Assembly (NCBI GenBank): GCA_032718475.1
Contig: JAUCBJ010002367.1
Span: forward strand, 1 to 45,495
DNA: 45,495 bases
From: Nemertoderma westbladi
Lineage: Eukaryota > Xenacoelomorpha > Nemertodermatida > Nemertodermatidae
Reading direction: 5' to 3'
Below the pieces are notes generated by a model. It was not told the DNA's origin. It made no database searches and worked only from the letters and a program-made list of their open reading frames with translations. A program made the translations under genes and the position numbers. Positions within the stretch are counted from its first letter, which is position 1, and each line of letters opens with the position of its first letter. Of this stretch, positions 17,670 through 27,077 are shown in pieces.

Positions 17670-18772
17670 CAATTATTTAATGTACTGAAGTTACATCCGC
17701 CGAAGCCAGTCTGTGCGCGATCATTCACCCACATTTAAGGGAGACTGGATTCGGGTGCTTTGAAGTTATTGCGGTGCAGACCTACTGTTTCGACTGTATT
17801 CGATTGATCGTTACTATATAATCTCTGACAAATATATTTACTTTCGAGGAAATATTAACAGTTCCTTTAGGACGTGGCGCTTTAAGTATAAAAACAGAGT
17901 TATGACTTAAACTAATCACAACTAGATGGCTACAGAGTTTCGTAAATAGCGCATTCTTTAGGAGATGCTTTATTATCTGTCACACTACTTCACACGACTT
18001 CACACTACTTCACACTGATCTGCCAACCGTCACTGAATTTGATCATATATAAGGAAGATCGCAACTGACACTTGTAGGGATTATGAAATAGCATTTAATT
18101 CACACAAAAACCATTATAATTTAAGTCGCAGTTGCTACCGGTAACCTGTTCCTCTCACCTTCAGTAATCAAGAAGATTGGGGGTTTTATGATTATTCATC
18201 GGTATTCTCCAAATATATCAGCAATATACATCAACAGATAACAACAATTAATAACAGAAGTAAAAATAATGCGGTGAACAATCAGCATGTGTTACATAAG
18301 TCAGTATGTACGCAGTTAATGTTTCCAGGCAGGTGATCGGTAGGGCCAGTCAGATAATAGATTTACGTTCTTGTAATCAAAGCCATCAGATGTTTAGGCC
18401 AAAGTCTGAAACTTCCGAAACAGAAGCACAGAAGAATTCTAAGCCGGTTCTCTGGCTCAGAAAGGTAAAACAAAGACTGTAATGCATTGCGCGGTTTTCC
18501 GTAGGCCCTTGTTCAACATAAAGTAAAATCGATCTGATTGGCTGAGCAGAACAAAGAGGTTCCACGTCTACAGGAAATCAGCTGACAGATTTCGTCATCT
18601 GAGCTCCAATCTTTTAGAATATTATGCGCATTGTGGCAAAAATGTCTTGTTATGTCCGCTAAAGCACCTATACTGTGCATTGTGGGGAAAAATGACTTGT
18701 TATGTCTGCTAAAGCACCTATACTGTGCATTGCGGGGAAAACTGACTTGTTATGTCCGCAAAAGCTTTTACA
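17670..18772 (-). repeat. R2 3' LTR, lacking last 82 bp
   Basis: Read on the - strand it begins TGTAAAAGCTTTTGC at 18772. It contains two AGCGGACATAACAAGT-type units near its start and ends within the stretch AAATAATTG at 17670, where the 5' LTR continues for another 82 bp. Apart from the truncation it closely follows the 5' LTR (33862-35042). Confidence 0.8.
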
Positions 18773-18850
18773 CCACTCCCAGAAAATGGGATTTAATTCT
18801 ATAAAATATAAAAAATCACAGTTTCTAAAATATAAAAATACTCTAAACAG
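18773..18850 (-). other. R2 3' untranslated stretch and polypurine-like tract
   Basis: On the - strand it carries the same AT-rich sequence as R0 and R1, ending TGGGAGTGG directly before the LTR. One base in the purine tract differs from R0 and R1. Confidence 0.6.
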
Positions 18851-19238
18851 TTAGTCCTTCTTATGTGAACGGCGTTTATGAAGTTTTTCGAGGCTAGCAA
18901 GAGTCCATTTCTCTTTGGGGCGAGCCACTTTACTAGGAGGGCTATAACTCCTGGGTGAGGGTTGCAATACAATTGCATCGGAAGGTTTAGGGTTACGGTC
19001 GGTGTATCCGCCGGTCGAGGTACCCGGTTGATCGATATCAACCTCAGTGGAACGAGGTCGAACAACCTTTAGAGCGCGTTTCAAGACAGCAGCTCTTACT
19101 GGTCCCTGACGGGTCGTTTCCGTCGTGGACCGTGAGTAGTGAGAAATTTCCTCGGTTTGATGGTTCTTTCCAACTCGTGTTCTCTGGCATTATATTCATA
19201 TGGTTGTCTATGAATTTCTTGTAACTCTGGATGCGAGT
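18851..19238 (-). pseudogene. ORF3 C-terminal part (R2)
   Basis: From about 19235 leftward the shared C-terminus is recognisable: HPELQEIHRQP, ARELELERTIKPRKFL, then after a short deletion in the LPTALVQ region, KRALKVVRPRSTEVDID, GTSTGGYTDRNPKP and the basic tail KLHKRRSHKKD ending at 18851. The 18851-19084 frame covers the last 77 codons. A frameshift near 19245 separates it from the preceding part, and a small deletion near 19130 breaks it again. Confidence 0.65.
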
Positions 19239-19727
19239 TTATGAACAAGTCACCGCGTGATTTATCAATGGTAGAAACTTTAAACTGTATGTGAGATCTT
19301 CCGGTTTCACCATATAATATTGAGTTAAATTGACATAATAAGGGCAGTCTTTGATCCCATAAAATGAGTTCGGTAGAGGTCTAGCGCGTAGGTTGACCTC
19401 ATGTACCATACGACGGACAAGATCCGCTCGAATGTCCGGAGGTTCAACGAGTATACCGTCGACACGAGTGGCCTCGATTGGCGGACGTTGTAACATAGGA
19501 GCGTCAGCGATAAGATCTCTAGATCTTAGGTTGATATCAACCGGTTGGGGTTGTACCGTGGCGAAGAGTTTGTCTCCGAAATGGGGAACCATCGAGGGAT
19601 GAATGATGGTTTTGGGATAGAAATAAGGATTTGAGCTTCTGGCTGGGCTAAAGCTGCTTCTTCTCTCTCGTCCATTTCGATATGCTTCTCCTCGAGCTGA
19701 TTTTCCTCCGCTTGTTGTTGGAAGCAT
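19239..19727 (-). pseudogene. ORF3 distal middle part (R2)
   Basis: This is a 162-codon frame whose informative part starts near 19640. It is Pro/Arg-rich: FYPKTIIHPSMVPHFGDKLF, VDINLRSRDLIADAPML, DIRADLVRRMVHEVNL and YYVNLTQYYMVKPEDL, ending at 19239. R1 lost this segment. R0 has a weakly similar end of its central cassette (ELMKRVGESI and NPNDL). No membrane segment or catalytic motif is seen, and the family is unrecognised. It overlaps the preceding frame by about 200 bp, pointing to a frameshift in the overlap near 19640. Confidence 0.55.
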
Positions 19728-20389
19728 TCGTCCAAAAACTCTTGCAGAGAGTAGATTCGTCCACGTTTGATGTCTTCCTCGAGATTCTGGATTTCCCGAT
19801 CAAACTGGGGTAAAGCTAATTCTTTTACCGCTTGGACTTGCCGCTGCAATTTACGTTTATCTAAACAATCGTAAGTTCCTTTTCCAATCTTTTGTCGAAT
19901 AGCGTCTAGCGCGTTTCGTACAATGCTCTCCTCCACCTCGGTGACGGGTTGTATCAGGGTTAGACCGGGACGATTATACGGGTTGAACGGCGATATTAGG
20001 TGTCCGAGTCCCAATCCGGCTAGGTAAGATGGGCGAATATCTAGGGAGCCCACAACCGGAGTGCCACCGATTAATTGTTCGGGTAACACTAGATCTTTGA
20101 ACAGTGAGTACAGTTCGGGAGGATCCGTGATACTATTAGGATCAAGAGTCTGAGGTCTCACCAGGGAATGAGGAGGTCTGACCGAGTATACCGGAACTCT
20201 GATCATAGGTTTATTTAAGAATCGTTTGAGTCGAGCGAGCGTAGGTGATACGTCGAACAAGTTTCGCTCGAAACTCCCGTAAGTATAGCGAGTAAAACTG
20301 TGTTTAGCGCAACGTCTCCGCGGATGTTTATGTCTTTCTGCCTGCTGGTTGGGTCTAGGGCATTCATCGCAATAATACCAAAGACGCAC
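19526..20389 (-). CDS. ORF3 central part with Cys/His cluster (R2)
   Basis: This is a 287-codon frame. Near its start lies LWYYCDECPRPNQQ followed by HKHPRRRCAKH, giving C-x2-C, H-x-H, C and H ligands. Another Cys lies a little upstream in the same frame, so a zinc-binding cluster is plausible. A Pro-rich block follows (VRPPHSLVRPQTLDPNSI, TDPPELYSLFKDLVLPEQ, GGTPVVGSLDIRPSYL), then a charged helical region (VEESIVRNALDAIRQK, QFDREIQNLEEDIKR, CFQQQAEENQLEEKHIE) likely to form a coiled coil. R1 keeps the same order. The combination of acidic head, Cys/His cluster, coiled coil and basic tail suggests an oligomeric nucleic-acid-associated protein. That is inference; no family is recognised. Confidence 0.6.
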   Translation of the reverse strand: MRLWYYCDECPRPNQQAERHKHPRRRCAKHSFTRYTYGSFERNLFDVSPTLARLKRFLNKPMIRVPVYSVRPPHSLVRPQTLDPNSITDPPELYSLFKDLVLPEQLIGGTPVVGSLDIRPSYLAGLGLGHLISPFNPYNRPGLTLIQPVTEVEESIVRNALDAIRQKIGKGTYDCLDKRKLQRQVQAVKELALPQFDREIQNLEEDIKRGRIYSLQEFLDECFQQQAEENQLEEKHIEMDEREEAALAQPEAQILISIPKPSFIPRWFPISETNSSPRYNPNRLIST

Positions 20390-20487
20390 GTCTTGTAGGG
20401 GAAACGCGGGTGATCTTTCTCCAGTTTTACAATGTTTCTCTCAAGAATTCCAAATATACGTTGAAGTCACTGCGTTTATCCGGTTCT

Positions 20488-20874
20488 TCAACGTCTTCTC
20501 TTTCGAGTCGATTTCGAATAGAATTTTTCGTGTTCGATTCTCAGTTTTTCGCTCCGACTCCGCTGGGTATGATAATTAAATAGGATCATTTCCCTTTCGG
20601 TGTCTACATCGTCCGTATCGTGTAAATCGATAGGATGACCAGTAGTTAAGAAGTCCATATACGTACCCTTACGATGCGTATAGCGAGCAGTGAATTTTCT
20701 ATAGTCCAATTCACGCGTGAGCTGTTCATTTGACATTGGCGGTTTGATATAACGGCCATCGTCCTCCGTAGTAGGTTGACTAGCGTCGCCGCTTATTAAA
20801 CTATCAACAAACGCTTGCAAGGGTAGGGTATATCGCTCCCCGACACCAAGATCATCTTCTATCAACTCAGTCAT
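20488..20874 (-). CDS. ORF3 N-terminal part (R2)
   Basis: This is a 128-codon frame from the ATG at 20874, the same start as in R1. It reads MTELIEDDLGVGERYTLPLQ, LTRELDYRKFTARYTH, MDFLTTGHPIDLHDTDD and a charged end. One extra A in the GAAAAATTC stretch near 20530, against R0 (GAGAATTC), shifts the frame to a stop at 20488. Without it the reading stays open for some 40 codons more and then, with a further shift, leads into the Cys/His part. Strong agreement of three copies over this block supports it as a true protein segment. Confidence 0.65.
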   Translation of the reverse strand: MTELIEDDLGVGERYTLPLQAFVDSLISGDASQPTTEDDGRYIKPPMSNEQLTRELDYRKFTARYTHRKGTYMDFLTTGHPIDLHDTDDVDTEREMILFNYHTQRSRSEKLRIEHEKFYSKSTRKRRR

Positions 20875-22602
20875 AGCTGCTATATGAGTTTATCGATATT
20901 ATAATTAATCATAATTTAGGCTAGCGGTCGTCGCTGCCTCCCCCTCAATGCCCCCGGACAGCGCAAGCTCCTCAGCGCTGATGTACTGTCGCCGCTGTGT
21001 CTCTCGCCAAACGTAGTAGCTACACAATGACAACTATAACCAGCGCGAGTCACTCCACTGTCCGTCCCAAGGGCTCAGAATTACTTCAGGTTATTGCTAC
21101 AGAGGCAGGGTAACTTTCACAACTGCGACTCGCTACTGTAAACACACTTTAGTAGTAACATTCACCTATAAAGACACAAATTCCACGCACTTGTCACAAA
21201 TTGTACACATTCGGGCCATTTGTCCGTTAGTCAAGTGCCTTCGTGCCAATGCCACGTTATTATTATGTATCCCTGGATACTAGCAGTGTGCTATTTATTC
21301 CGTATGCCACTCAATGGGGCAAGCTTTCTATTGTTTCTTTAACTCGCTTCTAATTCTAGCGTGGTTGTTGCTATGGTGACATTATGGAAAGCTAGCAGTA
21401 GAATTAGGGTAATTCGCATGCATACAGATCTGGGATGCTATTTAATAGTAATTCTTTAATTGTCAATATTCCCCTTTATACATGATTTTATGAATTTTAT
21501 CGGCTATTGACTATATATTGGAGATTCTCGCACACTAATATACTTAATAGGGTGAATCTCCGCTCCCATGATCCATTAATTAATGGAATTTTGGGAATGT
21601 TATAAATTGTATAAAATGACAATTTATCAAATTCATGAGAGGATATGAATTTAAAATTTATTCCCGTAAATTTTATTATTTGATATTAAAATGGACACAA
21701 TTTTATTCCAGAACTGGTCTGGGGACTAGGATCCTTAATTCTAAGAAATTTGTCCTTTTAAAAGTATCGGTAAGTGCTACGATATCTTAATCGACTAGAA
21801 TTTTAAAGGATCTGTATTTTAACAGATTTTGGATTTCTAGATTTTCTTAGTTTACAAACTCCTTAGAGTTTATTTGTATGCATTTACTCTATTATAACAT
21901 TTGTTTTAATAGATTTTTATAAATATTAAATATTTAAGATGGGCACCGATTTATTCCAGAACTTGTCTGGGGACGTTAACCACTGATTCTAGAATTTTGT
22001 CTTTCAAGTATATCGGTGGGTGCCGCAAAATCTTAATCGACTAGAATTACAGATGGTCAAAGGGTTTAACAGATTTATTTTGCGTTTTACGCTACTGTTA
22101 AAGGGACATCACGCTACTATATGTATTATTTAATATACGGTATGAGAGCAATATTGCAAGGAGCAATGTCAGTGAGAAAGGCAAGTCGTTTCCAAGGTTT
22201 ACCCAGAGCTTGGTTTAGCCGAGACACGAGGATCTGAACTTTGCATTCCTAATACTCTACTTACCAATAATACTTGAGTATAGTAGGAGCTTTATTGTAC
22301 TTTAATAAGTACGGACATTTCATCTTACTGTAGTCACGTATTTATAATATGATACGGACAGTAAGGAAAGAGAAAAATAATTATTTCTCGCCGTTGCACT
22401 AAATATATAATGTTAAGTAATTAAGTAATAAACACGAGTATATATATTGCACTAATCTACTAAATAATCGTTAAAATAACATTCTACTAAATAAAATTAA
22501 AGAAAATGATTATAATAAAATTACATAATAATACATACATAAATATAAAAATAATAAAAACAAATATAAAATAATATAGTCACACACCCACTCCAGAAGC
22601 TG
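20875..22602 (-). other. R2 AT-rich spacer between integrase and ORF3
   Basis: This is the counterpart of 12191-13901 in R1, with the same two diverged blocks holding CTAGTCGATTAAG (around 21770-21800 and 22030-22050 in + coordinates) and the same CCCCAGAC ends. No gene is seen in it on either strand. Conservation over 1.7 kb of non-coding sequence between two otherwise decaying copies suggests it was part of the functional element. Confidence 0.6.
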
Positions 22603-23604
22603 TTACATTGGGGAGTCCCTAGATGTTTGTTGGATTAGGGAGGTGGTCTTGGGAAGAGTATCTTGCCTTCCATAGTTTCCGGATAGTTCTCTGTCTCTTT
22701 CCAGTAAACATAAACGACCAACTGGGCGATTGAGTTGCTGTGTTTCGAATACAATTCCAGGTTTCTTAAAGATACGTCGCATGACGACGAATTCTACCGA
22801 TCGCACTAAACCATCATCGGATATATGAGTCTCGATGATACGACCTGTCTGCCACCGCTTACGTGGAAGATCTGATTCCACAATAAGTACCATGTCTCCG
22901 GCGCTGACGTTTTCTTGCTGTGCAAACCACTTGGTTCGAAGTTGTAGCGTAGGCAGATAATGTTTTTCGAAATGGTCAGCGAAACGATGGGATAATAACT
23001 GCATGAGTTGCCAAGTTTGTCGGCAGTATTCGTCTCCGTCCGTGATTTCCGATTGTGGGAGCATGGCTACAGGTTTCTTCAGTAGGAAATGCGCGGGTGT
23101 TAGCGCTTCTAGGGAGTCGGAACTCGATGAGACTGGCATAAGCGGTCTCTCGTTAAGATAGGCGGCGATTTCTTCCATTAACGTCCGCAAAAGTTCGTTG
23201 GTGAGATACGCGCGGCAAGGCACTATAAAGTGAAATGCGGTCTTCACGCTCCTTATTAATCTCTCCCAACTTCCTCCCCACCAAGGGGCGTCGGCGGCGT
23301 TGAAGGTCCAGCTAGATGCGGTTACCCTTAGCTGATCGTCCACCTGTCTTTGGTTCCAATCTTTAACGTAAGCCTTGATCTCATTATTGGCGCCAATGAA
23401 GTTCGTTCCCTTATCAGATCTCATCGTGTTGCTAGTTCCAAAGCGAGCGATCTGTCGGCGTAAAGTCAGTATGAAGCTGTTGGTAGATAGATCGTTCACC
23501 ATATCTAGATGGATCGCTCTACAAGTCATACAGACAAAGATGACACACCATCGCTTGACTATAGTCCTAGCACGATATACTTCAATAGGGCCAAATAAAT
23601 CCAC
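22603..23604 (-). CDS. Integrase catalytic core and C-terminal domain (R2)
   Basis: This is a 333-codon frame of the BEL/Pao integrase. It opens with VDLFGPIEV (first catalytic Asp); the printed start is GTG, so the true frame comes from upstream. Then come VKRWCVIFVCMTCRAIHLD, FILTLRRQIARFG and RSDKGTNFIGA (second Asp), and PWWGGSWERLIRSVK (catalytic Glu), which gives the DDE triad with the usual BEL/Pao context. LTPAHFLLKKP and a C-terminal domain with GDMVLIVESDLPRKRWQTGRI (DUF5641-type) follow. The enzyme joins the LTR ends to target DNA. The core looks intact. R1 lost all but the last 40 or so residues. Confidence 0.9.
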   Translation of the reverse strand: MDLFGPIEVYRARTIVKRWCVIFVCMTCRAIHLDMVNDLSTNSFILTLRRQIARFGTSNTMRSDKGTNFIGANNEIKAYVKDWNQRQVDDQLRVTASSWTFNAADAPWWGGSWERLIRSVKTAFHFIVPCRAYLTNELLRTLMEEIAAYLNERPLMPVSSSSDSLEALTPAHFLLKKPVAMLPQSEITDGDEYCRQTWQLMQLLSHRFADHFEKHYLPTLQLRTKWFAQQENVSAGDMVLIVESDLPRKRWQTGRIIETHISDDGLVRSVEFVVMRRIFKKPGIVFETQQLNRPVGRLCLLERDRELSGNYGRQDTLPKTTSLIQQTSRDSPM

Positions 23605-24092
23605 ACCAGTATTAGTAAAGGGTGGTTCATAGAAGCTTACTCGTTCCCTAGGTAATTCTGCCTCTCGCTGTGTTAAAGGCCTACTGAATGCTTTCCTACA
23701 GGGTATACAGTTCCTAAGAACTTGGTTCAGAGCTCTACGGGTTTATGGAAATAATAGCGAGTTCGAATTTCGCTCAGAATTCGTTCTCTACCAGCATGGT
23801 AAAGCCTACTGTGAACATCTACAATCATCTTGATTTGTATTTCAAGATTTCTAATGAGTATGGGAAATTTAGTGTCAAAGGACAATGGAGCATTAGTTAG
23901 TCTCCCTCCAACACGTATTAACCCATCTATCATTGTGCTAGAGAAACGATCCTTTAAGCGCATCTGTGGATTTCTCAACAACAGGAAATACTTATCAGAA
24001 TCTTCATAGCATTGCAGGAGTCTCAGTATCTGCTTATTGGTTTCTTCATGCTCTTGGTAACTGATCTTCACCGTCAGAAAACTATCCGACAT
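23605..24092 (-). pseudogene. Integrase zinc-binding N-terminus (R2)
   Basis: The frame 24092-23727 contains DGLIRVGGRLTNAPLSFD, HSRLYHAGRERILSEIR and YYFHKP, typical of the BEL/Pao integrase zinc-binding domain (H2C2). The matching Cys pair, NCIPCRK, lies in the next frame at about 23715-23695, so a one-base shift near 23727 separates the His and Cys halves. PPFTNTGVDLFGP then leads into the core. The domain is complete in content but split by the frameshift. Confidence 0.8.
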
Positions 24093-24467
24093 TTAGTAGG
24101 TGGGAAGATCTTTAATAGCATGGACCTGCTCGGATGTCAGTGGAGCGGTATCACTAGCGATCTTCGTCCTGGAGTAGTGATGATGGAAGCATCGCTTCAA
24201 ATACACGATGGCCTTACAAAGCCGATTCCAGGAGCTATAGTGATTTATCGCTCTCTGCAGGAGAGGTGAGAGTCCCTGCGAGACGTCTGGTGTTTCAGAT
24301 TTCCAGTCTCTTTCTCTGATGTCTATAACAGATTTATTTGTGGGGGGGGAGTTTAGATCCACAGCGTCGTCCTTGGAGATGTGTAGTACAGACAGATCTA
24401 TCACGGGTTTAAATAACTTTGATTTACTCGTTCGGGTTTTAGGTTTGACTTTCTCCGCTCCCTTGGC
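24093..24467 (-). pseudogene. Pol linker between RNase H and integrase (R2)
   Basis: A 103-codon frame (24404-24093) starts MIDLSVLHISKDDAVDLN and runs through a charged and then helical segment (INHYSSWNRLCKAIVYLKRC) that precedes integrases in BEL/Pao polyproteins. Before it, a CAA to TAA change at about 24466 (R1 keeps CAA) ends the previous frame. R1 shares this block up to about 12010. Confidence 0.75.
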
Positions 24468-25163
24468 TTATCTAATCTCAGCCGTGGTGAGATGAGGAGG
24501 CCATTCATCTTCTTCTTTACTAAGAAAGTCGGGTCCACCTAACCAGTCTGGAGTATCTATCAGTTCTTGAGGAGTTGCTCCTCTGGAGGCGATGACGGCT
24601 GGATTAATCGTCCCAGGGCAATGTCTCCAATGATCTACAGTAGAGCGACTAAGTATAATGGCTACTCTGTTGGTAACGAAGACACTGAACTGACAGACTT
24701 CATTTGTTATATACTCCAAAACGAGTAAAGCAACGGTCCAATAGACAGTTTTCTCCAATGGATAGTCAATCTGTTCTGTTACATTCCGGCCGATGGCTGT
24801 AGCGTATAGAGCCGCCTTTAACTCCGCTCGAGGAACTCGTAGTTTGTTGTTTATCAAGGCCTTAGAGGTAACCAAGGCAACTTTGATTCCATCCAGAGTT
24901 TCAACCCTCAGGTAGGCTACTATACCTATTCCCATATCGCTGGCGTCTCCAAACACATGGAGTTGATAAGAATACGTGGGGAGAACGTGACCAAAATATG
25001 AACGGGAAATCGTAAAGTTCTCGATGGATGGTAGAGAATCTTCCCATTTCATCCACTTCTTTAGTAGTTCTCCCTTAAGTGGATCGTCCCACGAGTGGTT
25101 TTCAAGCCTCATTTGTTGCACTAAGCTCCAAGCAACCAATATAACTGGGCTAATAAATCCCAA
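24468..25163 (-). pseudogene. RNase H domain (R2)
   Basis: This is a 231-codon frame with the segment after RT (GFISPVILVAWSLVQQM) and the BEL/Pao RNase H: LHVFGDASDMGIG (first catalytic Asp), VPRAELKAALYA (Glu), and YWTVALLVLEYI where the family normally has YWTDS. The third catalytic Asp is therefore missing, probably through a small indel that leaves the frame open. It ends with WRHCPGTINPAVIASRGATP and GGPDFLSKEEDE. RNase H removes the RNA strand during reverse transcription; this copy should be inactive. Confidence 0.85.
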
Positions 25164-25621
25164 TGGATCGAAATAAGTGCTCAGGATACTTAGACAAATC
25201 CGTTTAGTTTGAACTGGATTATCTCGAAGTTTTAGCTGGAAAAACTATATATCTCTCTCCATGTCCCATTTTAAACCAAGGGTTTTGGTTTCCGGAAGAT
25301 CGTCCTTGATAAGGTCCAAGATAAGATAGAATAAGGGATAAGGTCTTCTACCGGGATCGATTCCAGAAACTCACGGGAGTTACTAGTGAATTTGGTTAGT
25401 CGAAATCCACCGCGTTTCAAGCACTCTACCGTTCCCTTGGCAACATCAATGGCTTCTTCCACCGATGGGAGGGACTTTAAATTGTCGTCCATGTATATAT
25501 GCCATTTGATGTTGTCGATAACTGCTTTAGAGAAGGCGTCTCGGTTGTCATCAGCAGTGGTACGCACTACTGAACAAGCGTTCGAGGGGCTCGAGATGAT
25601 CCCGAAAGCCTGGATGGTCAT
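25164..25621 (-). pseudogene. Reverse transcriptase C-terminal part with YMDD (R2)
   Basis: The frame 25621-25271 continues the RT after a one-base shift. It holds QAFGIISSPSNACSVV and the catalytic WHIYMDDNLKS (YMDD at about 25495-25484), followed by the thumb-side segment GGFRLTKFTSNS. Beyond 25271 other frames carry KTLGLKWD and TKRICLSILSTYFDPLG with an internal TAG near 25250. These are all usual BEL/Pao features between RT and RNase H. The catalytic Asp pair is intact but the frame is broken on both sides. Confidence 0.85.
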
Positions 25622-26781
25622 CCAGTACTCCGCCGGTTTTGGTTGAGGTCTCCTTCAGGCGACCACAGAAATCGTAGGCTGTCTCGATCCCTATCCAGCG
25701 CCTTGACTTGTAAGAACATGCCTTCTATATCCGAAGCAAAAGCGATAGAATATTGCCGTAATCTTAATAGTATTCCCAACAAGGATTGGAGTAAGTTGGG
25801 TCCAGGCAACAATTCGGAGTTCAGGGATTGGCCCATGTAAAGGGCAGAGCCGTCGAACACTACCCGGACTTCGTTGGGTTTACCGGGTTTGGGAACGTAA
25901 TGATGTGTTAGATAATACGTTCTCTCTGTGATGGGTGTTTCTTCCGGTACTAGCTCCGCGTATCCCTTATCGATAAATTTCTTCAGCTGGGTCTTATACA
26001 TTTCCCTGGCTGAGACATTAGCCGTAAAACGCCGATGTAGTTGCGTGATTCTCTTCTCCGCTAAGGGTCGGTTATTTATAAAGTTGGGTTCTCGCCGTCG
26101 GAACGGAAGACCAATCTCATAGCAACCTTGTTCTTTAAGAAAATGGGTAGTCGTTTCCTGAATCTGCTTGGCTCTCTCTTCCTCGACGGACAAGGCCTTG
26201 TCGAAGGAATTAGGCTCTATGGCTTCTTGAGTAAAGAATCGTATGGTGTGTTCATCGCGAATTTTATTGTTGTATCGATCTATCACCTCGTTTAATTCGT
26301 CGTTGTAGTTGAATTGTCCGCCATGATTGATGAGATGGCAAAGGTTTACTTGGTTTCGCCAATTTTCATTTTCGGTGAGGAGGTCGATTGTATTTTCCTC
26401 GTCGAATAATTGGTTAATATCGTCATTATCTGAGGAGTTTGGTGTTCCCTCAGTTGTGGTTTCTCCCTCACTGATTTCTTCTTCCCATTCACTCACCTGA
26501 TGTATCCTTTCTTGAGGGAGTCTTTCCATCAGTGTTCTACGGGAAGGTCCAGTGAAGTACCAACCTACTCTCGTTCTTCCCGCGTATGTTTGTAATGGTT
26601 GCGGTTGAGCAGGCCGTTTTTCTAATGTCTCAAGCGCCTCATGCGCATTTTGGCCGATCAATATCTGTACCCCTGGGTAGTCGGTGTTGAATCTAGGGAT
26701 ATCATGCTGCTGGGTAAAATGATCTTCATCCCAGTTATAAGGTTCCACTTGGCTGGTAGCAAAGTTCTTTATCACCACCAT
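25618..26781 (-). CDS. Reverse transcriptase N-terminal part with upstream acidic region (R2)
   Basis: This is a 387-codon frame. The first 150 residues continue the segment downstream of the protease (NFATSQVEPYNWDED, GVQILIGQNAHEALE, RTRVGWYFTGPSRR) and an acidic stretch (SEWEEEISEGE). The RT follows: IGLPFRRREP, KFIDKGYAELVPEE, YYLTHHYVPKPGKPNEVRVV, DGSALYMGQSLNSELLPGPN and the motif with the first catalytic Asp, SIAFASDIEGMFLQV. These are characteristic BEL/Pao RT blocks. The frame ends DLNQNRRSTG through a one-base indel in the AACCAAAACC stretch near 25630. At the 5' end a lost A, against R1, separates it from the protease frame. Confidence 0.9.
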   Translation of the reverse strand: MVVIKNFATSQVEPYNWDEDHFTQQHDIPRFNTDYPGVQILIGQNAHEALETLEKRPAQPQPLQTYAGRTRVGWYFTGPSRRTLMERLPQERIHQVSEWEEEISEGETTTEGTPNSSDNDDINQLFDEENTIDLLTENENWRNQVNLCHLINHGGQFNYNDELNEVIDRYNNKIRDEHTIRFFTQEAIEPNSFDKALSVEEERAKQIQETTTHFLKEQGCYEIGLPFRRREPNFINNRPLAEKRITQLHRRFTANVSAREMYKTQLKKFIDKGYAELVPEETPITERTYYLTHHYVPKPGKPNEVRVVFDGSALYMGQSLNSELLPGPNLLQSLLGILLRLRQYSIAFASDIEGMFLQVKALDRDRDSLRFLWSPEGDLNQNRRSTG

Positions 26782-27077
26782 TTTACTGACCTTATGCTAT
26801 GTTCTCCTAGTTCATCCTGGGGAGTGGACAATGCGCCTACATAGTAATCTGTAGCTACTGTGGATTTCCAAACCTGCATAATTCCTGAAAGGTTCAACTT
26901 AGTTTGGAACTTTGGTTGTCCACCAAAGATGTCTTCGGCTAGTTCTTTGCGGATGAATGTACCTATGCTGCCGGAGTCAAGGAGGGCGTTTACTATAAAA
27001 CTCTTACCTAGCCCGTGGACTCTCAGCTGCACCACTGGGAATTCTCGGATTCCGACGTTGGATTTTGGCGCTTCCAA
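26772..27077 (-). pseudogene. Aspartic protease (R2)
   Basis: This is a 101-codon frame with FIVNALLDSGSIGTFIRK, the active-site motif (D-S/T-G type, here DSGS) of BEL/Pao retropepsins, followed by FQTKLNLSGIMQVWKS. It cleaves the Gag-Pol polyprotein in functional elements. It overlaps the end of the Gag frame by 55 bp in a different frame. The C-terminal break at about 26783 is a one-base loss relative to R1 (GTAAAATGG against GTAAAAATGG). Confidence 0.85.

Noticed and set aside
26772-26790. Programmed frameshift between protease and RT frames
   Set aside because: R1 is continuous at this point with one more A, so the R2 break is a one-base loss.
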